Source: Adiantum capillus-veneris
Taxonomy: Eukaryota > Streptophyta > Polypodiopsida > Polypodiales > Pteridaceae
Length of the DNA stretch: 64,000 bases
Reading direction: 5' to 3'
Assembly: GCA_014529385.2 (NCBI GenBank)
Contig: CM043959.1
Span: 9,882,809-9,946,808 of the forward strand
The notes below the pieces were generated by a model, which saw nothing but the letters and a program-made list of their open reading frames with translations, did no database searches and was not told the DNA's origin. The position numbers and the translations under genes were made by a program. Of this stretch, positions 43,333 through 52,272 are shown in pieces (position 1 is the stretch's first letter; every line of letters starts with the position of its first letter).

Positions 43333-44116
43333 TGTTAAGTATGGAGCCTGATTTACCCTTGTAATTTTCTGTGGTAAAAGCGCACATTTGTAAGGCCCCC
43401 ATTATGAGGAGAAGCCATCGTGCGTGAAGGAAAATCACTCACTGGAAACCAAAATTTTCACGGACAAGAATCAGGGGCAACTTTAAAGGCCTCGGGGGCG
43501 GAGGCCCCCGAGACTTTTTTTCGCCAGAATATTCCTTTTCGCCGGAATATTATGGCCGGACGGCGATCGGAAAGTGGTCGAAAAACAACCGGTCGGTTGG
43601 CCGGTGGCCGGTAGTCAATGGCCAATGGCCGGTGGTCGGAAGTCAATGGCCGGTGGCCGGTGGCCGAATTCAAAAGCGGACTTGTCTTCTCAAGGGCGGC
43701 CACACATGGGCGGATTGGAGGGTCCGATTTGGACTTATTCGCACAAGGGCGGCTACACATGGCTGTCTCTCATAAGAGAGGGCAGCCCTTTTGGCCTATA
43801 AAAGGAGGCCATTTCTACACACATTTCATAGTGTGTGAAGTTGATACAACAAGGTGAGTGTGAGGTGGTGAGAGTGAAGCAAGGCGGGAGCTCCATTAAG
43901 GGTATAATCCCTTTGTAAACTACTTCTTGTTTTGAAGTACTAAAGCCATTGAGTGGCTGCTTTCCCGTGGACGTAGCCCACATTGGGTGAACCACGTATA
44001 TCGTGTGTACTCTCTCTCTCTCTCTCTCTACTCTATAATCTCGTGTATATAAATCTGTCTCTCTCCATTAAGTAATCTACTCAATTATCTATTTAGCTAC
44101 GTCTTATTTCCTAACA
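43333..44116 (+). repeat. 3' LTR of copia element 2
   Basis: 784 bp, about 99.4 percent identical to the 5' LTR. Differences lie near 43526, 43541, 43557, 43571, 43846 and in the CT run near 44010-44030. Confidence 0.96.
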
Positions 44117-44121
44117 TGGTT

Positions 44122-44935
44122 GCTCATTGAATACTATCTAGCACTTTGACAAGGCAAGAAGGGTGGACTGATCAAGAGTTCAAAAGAATATGGAGAAAGG
44201 CCTTAAAATGAGATGTGGTTACTTATGGAAGCGTCCAAAACAAATAAATGGAATGCCATTGAGAGTTGTGAATGATAACGATGCTCAAAATGAGCTTATG
44301 AAAAAGTTTCATGAGAGTCTTTATGCTGGACATAGAGGCATATGGGCCACCTTTACTAAAATGAAAGAGAGGTATTGGTGGAAAGGTATGTATAAAGAAG
44401 TATCTCACTTTGTGGAGTCTTGTGAAACCTGTCAAATGCATTCAAATGTTCGTCATCGTGATGGGTTGCACCCTACTTACCCACTGGCCATGCACTATAA
44501 TGGGTAGTAGATCTCGTTACAATGCCATTGGGCTTATGGCAAATGAGATACATAGTTCTTGCACGGGAAGATTTAACCAACCAAGTTGAAGGTCGTGCTC
44601 TAATTAAAAAAACCACAGAAGGGGTATGTAAGTTCCTCTTGGATGATGTAATTAGCCGTTATGGATGTGTTCAAAAAATAACAGTGGACAGGGGTGAGTT
44701 CTATGTTGGCAAAGCAAGGGAGTTCTCCTCTAGGTTGGGCATTAAACTTGCTCTCACTACTGCATATAATCCTAAGGTAAATGGTAAATCGGAGCATGGG
44801 CATCCTCCTATTATTAAAGATTTGGCTAAGGCCTGCAAAGGTAAAATGGGAGAGTATCCTAGGTTCCTTATGCTTTATGGACTGATTGTACAACTCATAT
44901 CTCACTTACTGGTTATATGTCTTTTGAGTTGATGT
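44122..44935 (+). pseudogene. Element B integrase N-terminus and core
   Basis: 'HESLYAGHRGIWATF...SCETCQ' (HHCC; 44309-44436), then after a stop at 44506 'MPLGLWQMRYIVL', 'VDRGEFYVGKAREF' with the second catalytic Asp (about 44688) and 'KVNGKSEHGHPPIIK' with the Glu (about 44794). The frame changes near 44170 and 44500 and stops near 44155 and 44932 inactivate it. Parallels element A 33340-33990. Confidence 0.78.
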
Positions 44936-45087
44936 ATGGTTAGAAACCTATAATTCCAATCGAGGATGTCATTCCCACATGGAGTGTATTACCTTGGGAA
45001 TATGGAATGAGTAGGGAAGACCTTCTTTCTTTGCGCATACAACATTTATAAAGAAGGACCCAAGATATTGAGATTGCAGTAGCACGA

Positions 45088-45474
45088 TTGAAAGATGCAA
45101 GGTTAAAGAATAAGGACAAATTTGATAAGAGGCATAGGCTTAGACCTAGATCTGCTAAGGAAGGTGATTGGGTGTTGGTCTATGACAGTAGTCTTGACAA
45201 CCAACATTTAATAATAATAAATATTTCAAAGAGATGCTTTGTTCCTTATGTGGTTCAACATGTACATGGCAATGCGACTTACACCTTGCATGAATTAGAC
45301 GGGACAAAAATGAAGATTCCCATTGCAGTAAAAAGAATCAAGTTATTCAAAAGAAGAGGTGATACACATCCCTTTGATTCACAAGAAATTCATAACAAAG
45401 GCTTTTATGAAAATATTATGGATGTGGATGCTGAGCAAGAGGATGATGCATTAGATTTTTGTTGCAAGCGATGA
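45088..45474 (+). pseudogene. Element B integrase C-terminal region
   Basis: 128 open codons: 'KDARLKNKDKFDKRHRLRP', 'EGDWVLVYDSSLDNQ', 'RCFVPYVVQHV', 'MKIPIAVKRIKLFKRR', collinear with element A 34160-34440. No chromodomain is visible. An acidic tail follows. Confidence 0.75.
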
Positions 45475-45559
45475 TGAGATCGTTATGTATGTTGACTTAA
45501 ATGAAGACTGAACCTGCAAAAGATAGATCTGTGGCACATCCCGGAGGATGTTGAAGTTT

Positions 45560-45571
45560 AGAGGGGGTGGA
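45560..45571 (+). other. Polypurine tract of element B
   Basis: AGAGGGGGTGGA directly before the right LTR start TGTCATGCC. Confidence 0.82.
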
Positions 45572-46028
45572 TGTCATGCCATGGTACATGCATAATGTGA
45601 AAAAAAATGTCTACCTCACTCTCAATGTTTTTGTTATGTGGGACCCAATGCCATTATGTACATAGTGTGATATATGCGAAAATAGATGCCACGATTGTAG
45701 TCGTGTACATACCTTGCCGGGTGGGCAACGCCCTAGACGTGGCACTATGGCATGCTTCTTCACATAAATATATTTCTACTTTACTTTAGAAATGTACAAA
45801 TGTTAAGGGTATCAAAGTGGCACGCTCATTTTGCCTAGAAAGTTCAATGCGGGCAATCTCGGCCAAATATAGTAGGTTTTATGTACGGACGTAAAAGACG
45901 TGTCCAAAGTGCTTACCAAGTGGAAAAATAAGATTCAACATGAAACTTTAGCCCGATGGGATTTTTACACAAATTTAGGGATTTTTTCCAGCTTGTTTGG
46001 GCTTTTTACGGACAGAAAGGGGCATTTT

Positions 46029-46275
46029 CACTACAAGAGGTTCTGTGCTCTTGTGACGCTGTTAGCGACGGAAATACACTGGGTTTTTATAACCCCCGGC
46101 GTCGCTAAAACTGTCGCTACGAGCGTCGCTATATGCGTCGCTATATGCGTCGCTAAAAGCGTCGCTATATAGCGACACACATAGCGACGCTCATAGCGAC
46201 GGTTATAGCGACGTTTACACAGAAGACTATAGCGACGCTCATAGAGACGCTACAGAGCCATAAATAGCGACGCCC
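46029..46275. repeat. CACTA left terminal and subterminal repeats
   Basis: After the terminal repeat come about a dozen copies of a GCGTCGCTA / TAGCGACGC core, first in one orientation (46110-46163) and then the other (46163-46265), so the block also folds on itself. Such subterminal motifs are the binding sites of the element's regulatory protein in the En/Spm family. Confidence 0.85.
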
Positions 46276-46628
46276 GAGAGAAATTTTTTTTTGGTGGCAG
46301 GGCATCCACCCATCAACCATATTGTACTTGATTCACTTTTTAAAAAAAGTGCAAGGGTAGATAATAGACCCAAAATAGTCACCCAGAAGACGCATTGTTT
46401 GCAAAATTGACAATTGTACACATCATAGGCAAAATGAATTGATTGGCGAATGTAATAATGACAATTGTACAACATCATAGGCATAAAGAATTGATTGGCA
46501 AAAGGAACTCCGGTGACAAATGTAATAATATACATGGTTCAAAAAGACGTATAAAATTCGTCTCATGATACATAAGCTATGAGAAACCCTAAACTAATGC
46601 TATCTAGCTACGGCTAAACTGATGTCGT

Positions 46629-47521
46629 CTAGTCAGACTTCTCATCGCGTCCAAGCGGCGTATCTGTCGGATTCTGCAAAAAAAGACAATAAGACAGCTT
46701 TCAGTAAGTATAAACATATAACGACATTTATAAAACAATACAAAAAATAAAAAAGAGTAAACCCTAATACTAACCACGCCGCCGCGAGAACTGAGAATGT
46801 CCATCTGGGCGTTTAAGCCCTTCCTGCCTGCGTACTCGCGCTCGTACAGTGTGGGATCACGTCCTGTCATCGACCACTGTCAAAACATACAAAGATTTCA
46901 TTATGTTAGAATTAAAAAACTCATAAACCCTAAACTATCGAACATAAAGAGCAATGTAAAAACACTTACAAAATCGGCCTCAAATGATGCCCATCCACCG
47001 CTCCCCAAGTGGTGCGAGCTCCCTGCCTCTACTCACGCTCTGGCTGCATCCTTTTGTTGCTTCCACTTGTCGGGATTCTCGCGCGCTGCTTTCTTTGCAT
47101 TCTTCCAATCTTCTTTGGCCAGCCAATCTGGCCTGTTCCACCCATTCTTGATTGCTTTTTGCACTTCGGAACGCTTGTGTTTGCAGTATTCGCGCATTCG
47201 AATCTTCATCAGGTCTTCATTGAAGCGCTGATCCCGTGTTGGAACGGGAAACTCATCATGAAGTATGCTGATGACTCTGTTTTTTAAATCACTTGGTACT
47301 TCACTCCATTTGTTTAGTATGTAGTGTCTAAACAGCTGAGAGCAAAGACCACGCATGCGCGAGATCACCTTCTTGCCGTCATCATCCATGATGATGCCGC
47401 CGCTGATGTCGACGGAGTAAGGCAAGCCCTCTGACCGGTGACGCGTGAACCTGGGTGTCCCGGCAGGGGTCTCTAGCGGCGTGTCGATGGGGGTACGGAC
47501 GTCAGGTGTCTCCACCGGCAT
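46629..47521 (-). pseudogene. CACTA Transposase_24 (Ptta/En/Spm)-type protein gene, three exons, one premature stop
   Basis: On the minus strand the ATG is at 47521. Exon 1 runs to 46970 (splice GTAAGT), exon 2 is 46876-46775 (preceded by ACAG, followed by GTTAGT), exon 3 is 46673-46629 (preceded by TTTGCAG) ending TAG. The frame is kept across both introns. Features: Thr/Pro-rich N-terminus, 'HYILNKWSEVPSDLKNRVI' and 'REYCKHKRSEVQKAI', the layout of Transposase_24 (PF03004), then 'GSGGWASFEADF'. A single TGA at 47033-47035 interrupts exon 1; a CGA-to-TGA change would explain it. About 280 codons without the stop. Confidence 0.75.
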
Positions 47522-47699
47522 CTCGTCTTTATTGGTCAATACCTATATTTGTGGGTACAAGAAATCTACACACCCACGTCTACATGATACTGCATGTAGT
47601 GGACAAAACCCCTTTGCCTCTTCTCTAGCTGTAGCACTTCACAGCATCTTAACATCTTTTCACAGTAGATCTTTTCACTGTTCGTCTAACTCTAAACCC

Positions 47700-48550
47700 T
47701 AAACCGTAAGTAATTCTTGCGTGGACTCGATCTAACGTAAATAAGCGTAAATCTAACTAAAAATAAACCTAAATCTAATTTAACGTAAGTCTACATCTAA
47801 CCTAATCTTTAACGTCTTTTGGGATAGTTTCCTACGACGTTAAAACTCTCTTCTTCTTGTGTGTGTGTGTGTGTGTGTGTGGGTAAACCTAAATAAACCT
47901 AAGTCTAATCTAATATAACATAAATCTAAATCTAACGTAAATTATGTTATATTAAAAACAAAGAACTAAACTAACAGGGATTATAAGAACCTTAAAACTG
48001 ATTTAACACATAATTTTTCACATAACTCGGCAAGAGTTGGCATTCTCATCACTAAAGATGTGAGAGTTAACTTCCGGTGGTGACGCTGCCTCATCTCCAT
48101 CCACATCTGATGACAGCAATTGGCCCTTTAGACCGTTCTTGCTCTTGTTACTAACTTTGAAGTTGCTGTTGAATGACTAGAGGTTGTCTAGATGGTCATT
48201 GTGTCGGGGATGTAGTGACTCTTGCCTCCCTGAAGATCCACCTTCTTCCCTATCTTCTGAAGACATTTCACCAGTACTTTTGGATCGACGGAGCCCACCA
48301 TGAGTGAAGGCAGCAATACCCTATATTCCATTGAGGGCTTTCTTCACCCGCTTCATGCAGGCGTCGTAGTCTATGGAGACCTAAATCTAATCTAATATAA
48401 CGTAAATATAAATCTAGCGTAAATAAACGTAAATCTAGTTAAAAATAAACCTAAATCTAATTTAATGTAAGTCTACATATAACCTAATCTTTAACGTCTT
48501 TTAAGATAGTTTCCTACGACGTTATAACTCTCTTCTTCTTGTGTGTGTGC
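47700..48550. repeat. CACTA interior with a duplicated segment of about 165 bp
   Basis: The segment at about 47720-47870 (CTAACGTAAATAAGCG...TTCCTACGACGTTA) recurs at about 48395-48545 with few changes, 675 bp apart in direct orientation, both ending in CTCTCTTCTTCTTGTGTGTG. No coding signal. Probably internal duplication in the element. Confidence 0.7.
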
Positions 48551-48729
48551 GCGTGTGTGGATGTGTGTGCCAATAAAAAGAGATAAATGGTATAACCTTT
48601 CTATCACCCATGCCAAGTATGATAGATTGATTATGCCATTTTCCTCTTGAATAATAGGTCTTGAGTTCAACTCCTCGTCGGCTAGATCTTTAGGTCTTTT
48701 AATTTTAATTAGTTTCCTACGACGTTAAA

Positions 48730-48964
48730 TTAGTTTCTCTCTCTTTCTCTCTCAATGTGTGTGCGTTTTTTTGGATCGTATGCATGTTTTCTCTCTCTTT
48801 TCCTCTCTCAATGTGTGCGTTTTTTGTTTATGCATATTCTCTCTCTCTTTTCCTCTCTCAATGCGTGCGTTTTTTGTTTATGCATGCTCTCTCTCTCTTT
48901 TTCTCTCTCAATGTGTGTGTGCATTCTTTGTTTATGTATGTGTGTGTGCGTTTTTGTTTTTGTT

Positions 48965-49020
<56 letters not shown>

Positions 49021-49161
49021 AACACTATGTGTGTGTGTGTATGTGTGTGTGTGAGAGAGAGAGAGAGGGAGAGAGAAAGAGGGGAAGGGAACATGAGAAT
49101 GAGGAGAGGGAAGGAGCATACCTGGCTCTCCTTCCTCTCCTCGTGTGTGTGTGTGTGGAAG

Positions 49162-49207
<46 letters not shown>

Positions 49208-49215
49208 CGTTACCT
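48730..49215. repeat. CT/GT/GA low-complexity block with roughly 56-bp tandem units
   Basis: Three to four units of CTCTCTCTTTTCCTCTCTCA followed by ATGTGTGCGTTTTTTG-like sequence (48780-48950), then (CT)n 48969-49017, (TG)n, and (GA)n 49055-49080 and 49165-49207. The long frames across it in every phase are repeat artefacts. Confidence 0.9.
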
Positions 49216-49284
49216 GCTCCTTGCTTGAGGGCACCGAAAAACTCAGATCTGAGATCTGAGTTTTTGGGCGCGCTCGGTTATTTT

Positions 49285-49416
49285 TTTAGCCCAGCCGGCG
49301 TCACTATGAGCGTCGCAAATTTCTTTGTAAATTTGCGACGCTCATAGCGACGCCGGGAAATTTTTTTTTGAGTGTCGCTGTGTGAGCGTCGCTAATATGA
49401 ATAGCCTCTTGTAGTG
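49285..49416. repeat. CACTA right subterminal and terminal repeats
   Basis: GCGTCGCAAA/TTTGCGACGC hairpin (49312-49345), further CGTCGCTAA copies, then CCTCTTGTAGTG at the end. Shorter and less dense than the left side. Confidence 0.85.
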
Positions 49417-49984
49417 TTTTGGGGTAAAAATGGCCATAAAATGGTAAAAATAGCCTAAAAATAGCTCAAAATGCCACATCAACGACGGTGCCATCTTTGC
49501 TCAAGTTGTGAGGAAAATTGTAGAGCCAACAATGATCTCATTTGGGCACATGAGCAAGGAAATACAACCATTCCTTTATAGGGTGCTATTGCAGTCGCGT
49601 GCTGCTTCCACTACATGGTTGAGGCTATGAGGCCTCCAATTAGGGTTTCCCCTCCTCAAAAAACTACTTGGGCTTCTCTAATGAATTACTGAAGCTTCCA
49701 TGAAATGGTCATGATGAAGAATCAAAGCACATATTTAGGGTTTTAAACAGGTCGAATGAGCACCGCATCTATGCAATTGGGAGCGAGGCTACACTTAATC
49801 TTCACACACACAAGAGTTTTGAGTTAATCTTGGTTCTTTTTCAAAGTGGTGCTTTCATGGCTGGAGTTTGTTCTTTTTTAGTGAGTTTTTAGCTTCAAAT
49901 CATCTACGCCTTGCTTGATTTTTCTACGAATCCTCACAGTCAGAGGCCCGACGCTTTCCTAGTCGCACTCCGTACTTCTTGACA

Positions 49985-50160
49985 ACGGGTTGAAGGAAAT
50001 TCTGTGTCAACTACCTCCTGTGTGTCCTCCCAATCATGAAGATGAGTTTTATGTTGCCATGATGGTAGGCGTCGTAGACACTTGGGAAGTACCATTGCAG
50101 AAGGTGGGAAGAAGCTATAAACCTATTTATTTTGAAAGCACGGTGATAAGTCCTAGGGAG
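49985..50160 (+). pseudogene. Element C RNase H, continuation after B
   Basis: After ACGG the frame reads 'GLKEILCQLPPV', matching RNase H lead-in (AFxxLKExLxxxPVL), then 'EDEFYVAMMVGVVDTWEVPLQ' and 'RSYKPIYFESTVISPRE' (compare PVAYASRxLSPxE). The first acidic position is lost. Homology ends abruptly at about 50160. Confidence 0.75.
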
Positions 50161-50486
50161 GTGTCTCCCCTCTTCCTCATCATCACTCTCTCCCTCCCAT
50201 CCCCTCCCTCCCTTGCAATGCCTCACCCTACATTATTTGTGCAGCCTGCGATCATGCAGGCAGCCCAAAGTGCCCACCCTAGCCCACTTCCCATCCGTCT
50301 GTCCCTCGCGTTCCCGCCTCCATCCGCTCTCTGCGCCTCAACCGCCCTCCGGCCACCCCCTACGTTTGCACCTATGTTTGCCTCCATCCCCCCCCCTCGT
50401 TTTCTTAGCTTGCACAAGTCTATCCTTGTAGCCTTCTAGGAGCTTCACGTCACTTTCATCTTCCTCGACTCAGCAGCAGACACAGA
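50161..50486. other. Pyrimidine-rich stretch, no gene recognised
   Basis: C+T-rich, Pro/Ser-coding in several frames by composition alone. It joins the broken end of element C to a LINE ORF1-like remnant and may be the LINE 5' untranslated region. Confidence 0.4.
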
Positions 50487-51180
50487 ATGACATCTTCTAC
50501 TCCACCTCAGAGGGACTCCACTGAAGACCCCTCACCTAACACCGTAGAGAAAGTGAGCTTGATGTCTGAAGTGGAGCGCTTGCAAGCCACTTTGGTTATT
50601 TGTAAGATCATTGGCACTCGACCTAGTTGGTGCAAGGTTCGGGATCTACTACAGGCCCGTCTTGTCTCTGATGTGGACAACGTCACCGATGTCTAGATCC
50701 TCGGGAGAGGGTACTACCAGGTAGGGTTTGAGTCTGTAGATATGACGGCCAAAATGATTTCAATTCGCAATACAAGCATCTTGAGATTACTTCCAACGTT
50801 TGCATCACAGTTTTGACCCTACTAGAGATGTGCTCAAGGAGGAGGTAGACTTGCCGATTTCGGTCTATTTCCTAGGCTTGAGGCGAGAGTACCTCTCCCT
50901 CCTGTCCACGATTGGTTCCATGTTCAGGACAATTGTGGAGTCTCCATGCACTACAGCTTCAGTTGTGGCCAAGGCCACAAGTTAACCTTTTGTGCGGGTC
51001 CTCGTTCATAACACGCACTCCCTCCCCAAGATGGAACTGCTACCTAGGGTGAGTGGGGGATGGATCAGACAAAGTGTGGAGTATTGGGGTCTCTCGAACT
51101 AGTGTTTCACTTGTAGATAGATGGGCCATTTGGCAAAGGCCTATCCTCATAGCAGAACTTGACCCACAGCCTATTTTTTC
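50487..51180 (+). pseudogene. LINE ORF1-like remnant (DUF4283 / zf-CCHC_4 type)
   Basis: From an ATG at 50487 the frame gives 'LVICKIIGTRPSWCKVRDLL' and, with a stop and shift, 'LGRGYYQVGFES', resembling DUF4283 (xKxxxxRP...LGxGxFLFxF). Then 'FDPTRDVLKEEVDLPISVYF', 'EYLSLLSTIGSMFRTIV' match the following P-V-W-V-R-L-P-G-L-P-x-x-x-W...IGxxIG region, and 'QSVEYWGLSNxCFTCRxMGHLAKAYP' (as separate parts VEYWGLSN and CFTC, MGHLAKAYP) matches the zf-CCHC_4 knuckle with its last Cys changed to Tyr. Stops at several places. Such proteins coat plant L1-type LINE RNA. Confidence 0.6.
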
Positions 51181-51425
51181 CCAAAAGTGACTCTTGCAAC
51201 AACAGTGTGCATAATGCATCAAAATTAAGTCTCCAAGTACTAGCAGCACAACAACCCATCGAGCTTGCTCAGTTGTAGGAAAAGCAGCTCTAGCTGCACA
51301 ACAACCATGTCACCACAAAAATCTGCAACATCCTCAACATTGCCTAGATCCTCAAAACCATGACGTACATCAATGCCTTGCACAACATTCCAAACGCTCT
51401 TTTACACAAGAACATTTTGTATCAT
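51181..51425. other. Flank of LINE remnant up to the LARD insertion
   Basis: Continues in LINE-like degenerate coding without clear domain. Ends in ATCAT (51421-51425), the left target duplication. Confidence 0.4.
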
Positions 51426-52250
51426 TGTTAGCAACGGCTAACATAAGCTACACCAATTATGCACCAAGTTGTGGATGTGCTATAGTGCACAATATTTCCT
51501 GTTCATTGTATACGGCTTGGGGTCATTTAGGATATCCAAAGTTGTATGATTCTAGGCTAGAGAGCTCAACTTTATCCAATAGTTGAAGGGTTTGAGGCCC
51601 AAAGCTATAAAAGAGCCCTATGCTTAATGAGTAGTCATTCTTGGGTGAGTTCTCCTCTTTGTAGAGTGGATGGTCATGAGGCTCATGGGTTTGCCATGCC
51701 CATGTAGATCTTGATTTCTAATAATCAATTACACCTTCTTTCTTATTAGTCTTCTTTGTTTGATTGTGTGGAGTGAGATTGTATTAGTGTGATGGTAGAT
51801 CTCCTAATCCCTTTTTTGAGTTAATCTATTCTATCCACACCATTGACCATGTTGTGTGAGGGCTATGCCTTCCTTCTCTTCATCTCTCTCTACAAGTTGC
51901 AATTAGTGTGTGTGCATGCGTAGTCGCATTGAGCGGTTGTGCCGGAATGGACACACTAATGTGGAGTAGGTATGGTAACTGCATGCTTGTATAGTTGTGA
52001 TTAAGAGTGATTGATATGAGAGGTTAATTTCAACCAAGTGATTGTGTGCAAGTGATTAGTAAGTAGGAATGTGTTTTTGAGTAGAGGAATCTCTTTCCAT
52101 GGCTTCTCTCTATGATGAGAAGAAGGATCCCTTGAATCCTCTATGTCTATACATCCAAGGCTCGTGCTTCCATGCCGTAGCCGGGTTACCGATCCACGAT
52201 TTGACAATTTTGTGGGTTGCATTTAGGTCGTGGTACAACGCCTTGCTACA
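51426..52250 (+). repeat. 5' LTR of the LARD-like element
   Basis: 825 bp. TATAAAAG at 51606-51613 is a good TATA box. The last 596 bp align to 56817-57411. Confidence 0.85.
51606..51613 (+). promoter_or_regulatory. TATA box in the LARD 5' LTR
   Basis: TATAAAAG followed by a CTTAATGAG leader. This part is deleted from the right LTR. Confidence 0.55.
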
Positions 52251-52252
52251 TT

Positions 52253-52272
52253 TGGCGCCGTTGCCAGGGATC
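52253..52272 (+). other. Tat/Athila-type primer-binding site
   Basis: TGGCGCCGTTGCCAGGGATC, one base different from the common TGGCGCCGTTGCCGGGGA. It lies two bases after the LTR end. Confidence 0.9.

Larger units (their letters stand above)
38532..44116 (+). mobile_element. Ty1/copia element 2 (Tork/Tnt1-like), intact and young, TGGTT duplication
   Basis: 5585 bp with LTRs of 786 and 784 bp (TGTTAAGTATGG...TTCCTAACA), a tRNA-Met primer site, a single uninterrupted 1293-codon polyprotein and a GTGGGAGAT polypurine tract. Perfect TGGTT lies at 38527-38531 and 44117-44121. The LTRs differ by five substitutions and a 2-bp difference in a CT run, by my count. It splits B's pol. Gag and protease sequence resembles the Tork lineage from general knowledge. 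Confidence 0.96.
46029..49416 (-). mobile_element. CACTA (En/Spm) DNA transposon with TTT duplication
   Basis: Termini CACTACAAGAGG and CCTCTTGTAGTG are perfect 12-bp inverted repeats. TTT flanks both ends (46026-46028 and 49417-49419). The homologous left LTR of B reads CATTTTTGG near 20090, exactly the sequence expected before insertion with a 3-bp duplication. Subterminal arrays of TAGCGACG/CGTCGCTA lie at 46110-46250 and 49290-49400. It carries a Transposase_24-like gene but no DDE transposase (TNP2) was found, so at 3388 bp it is a defective, non-autonomous copy. Confidence 0.95.
19632..49984 (+). mobile_element. Ty3/gypsy element B with ACGG target duplication, invaded by A, two copias and a CACTA
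   Basis: B starts TGTCATTCC (19632) and ends CTTCTTGACA (49984) with ACGG at 19628-19631 and 49985-49988. Joining the flanks restores C's RNase H frame. Pieces belonging to B: left LTR 19632-20596, gag remnants near 20597-20944 and 27317-27784, gag end/protease/RT/RNase H 35361-38531, integrase 44122-45474, polypurine tract near 45560, right LTR 45572-46028 plus 49420-49984. The 5' LTR end, primer site and gag N-terminus are deleted. B and A share protein organisation throughout pol. Confidence 0.8.
45572..49984 (+). repeat. Right LTR of element B, split by a CACTA element
   Basis: LTR sequence at 45572-46028 and 49420-49984 (about 1022 bp when joined). It begins TGTCATGCC, ends CTTCTTGACA and is followed by ACGG. 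The left LTR (19632-20596) shows the unoccupied CACTA site. Confidence 0.85.
11308..50160 (+). mobile_element. Ty3/gypsy element C, oldest layer, interrupted by D and B
   Basis: C survives as three collinear plus-strand pieces: gag at 11308-12048, gag end to RT/RNase H start at 17484-19631, and RNase H at 49985-50160. Removing D (12049-17479 plus one ACGA) restores an open frame through the zinc-knuckle region; removing B (19632-49984 plus one ACGG) restores 'SFDGLKEIL' in RNase H. C's integrase and 3' end are missing after about 50160, and no LTR was identified, so the outer limits are approximate. Many stops and frameshifts show it is the oldest component. Confidence 0.8.

Noticed and set aside
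46110-46265. CRISPR-like array of short repeats
   Set aside because: Repeats of 8-9 bp in both orientations with no spacers; these are CACTA subterminal motifs in a plant genome.
47522-47539. TTG at 47539 as start of the CACTA gene
   Set aside because: Not a standard start in plants; ATG at 47521 is in the same frame.
48755-49347. Overlapping 100-200 codon frames on both strands
   Set aside because: They are translations of (CT)n, (TG)n and (GA)n tracts inside the CACTA element and are open in all phases.
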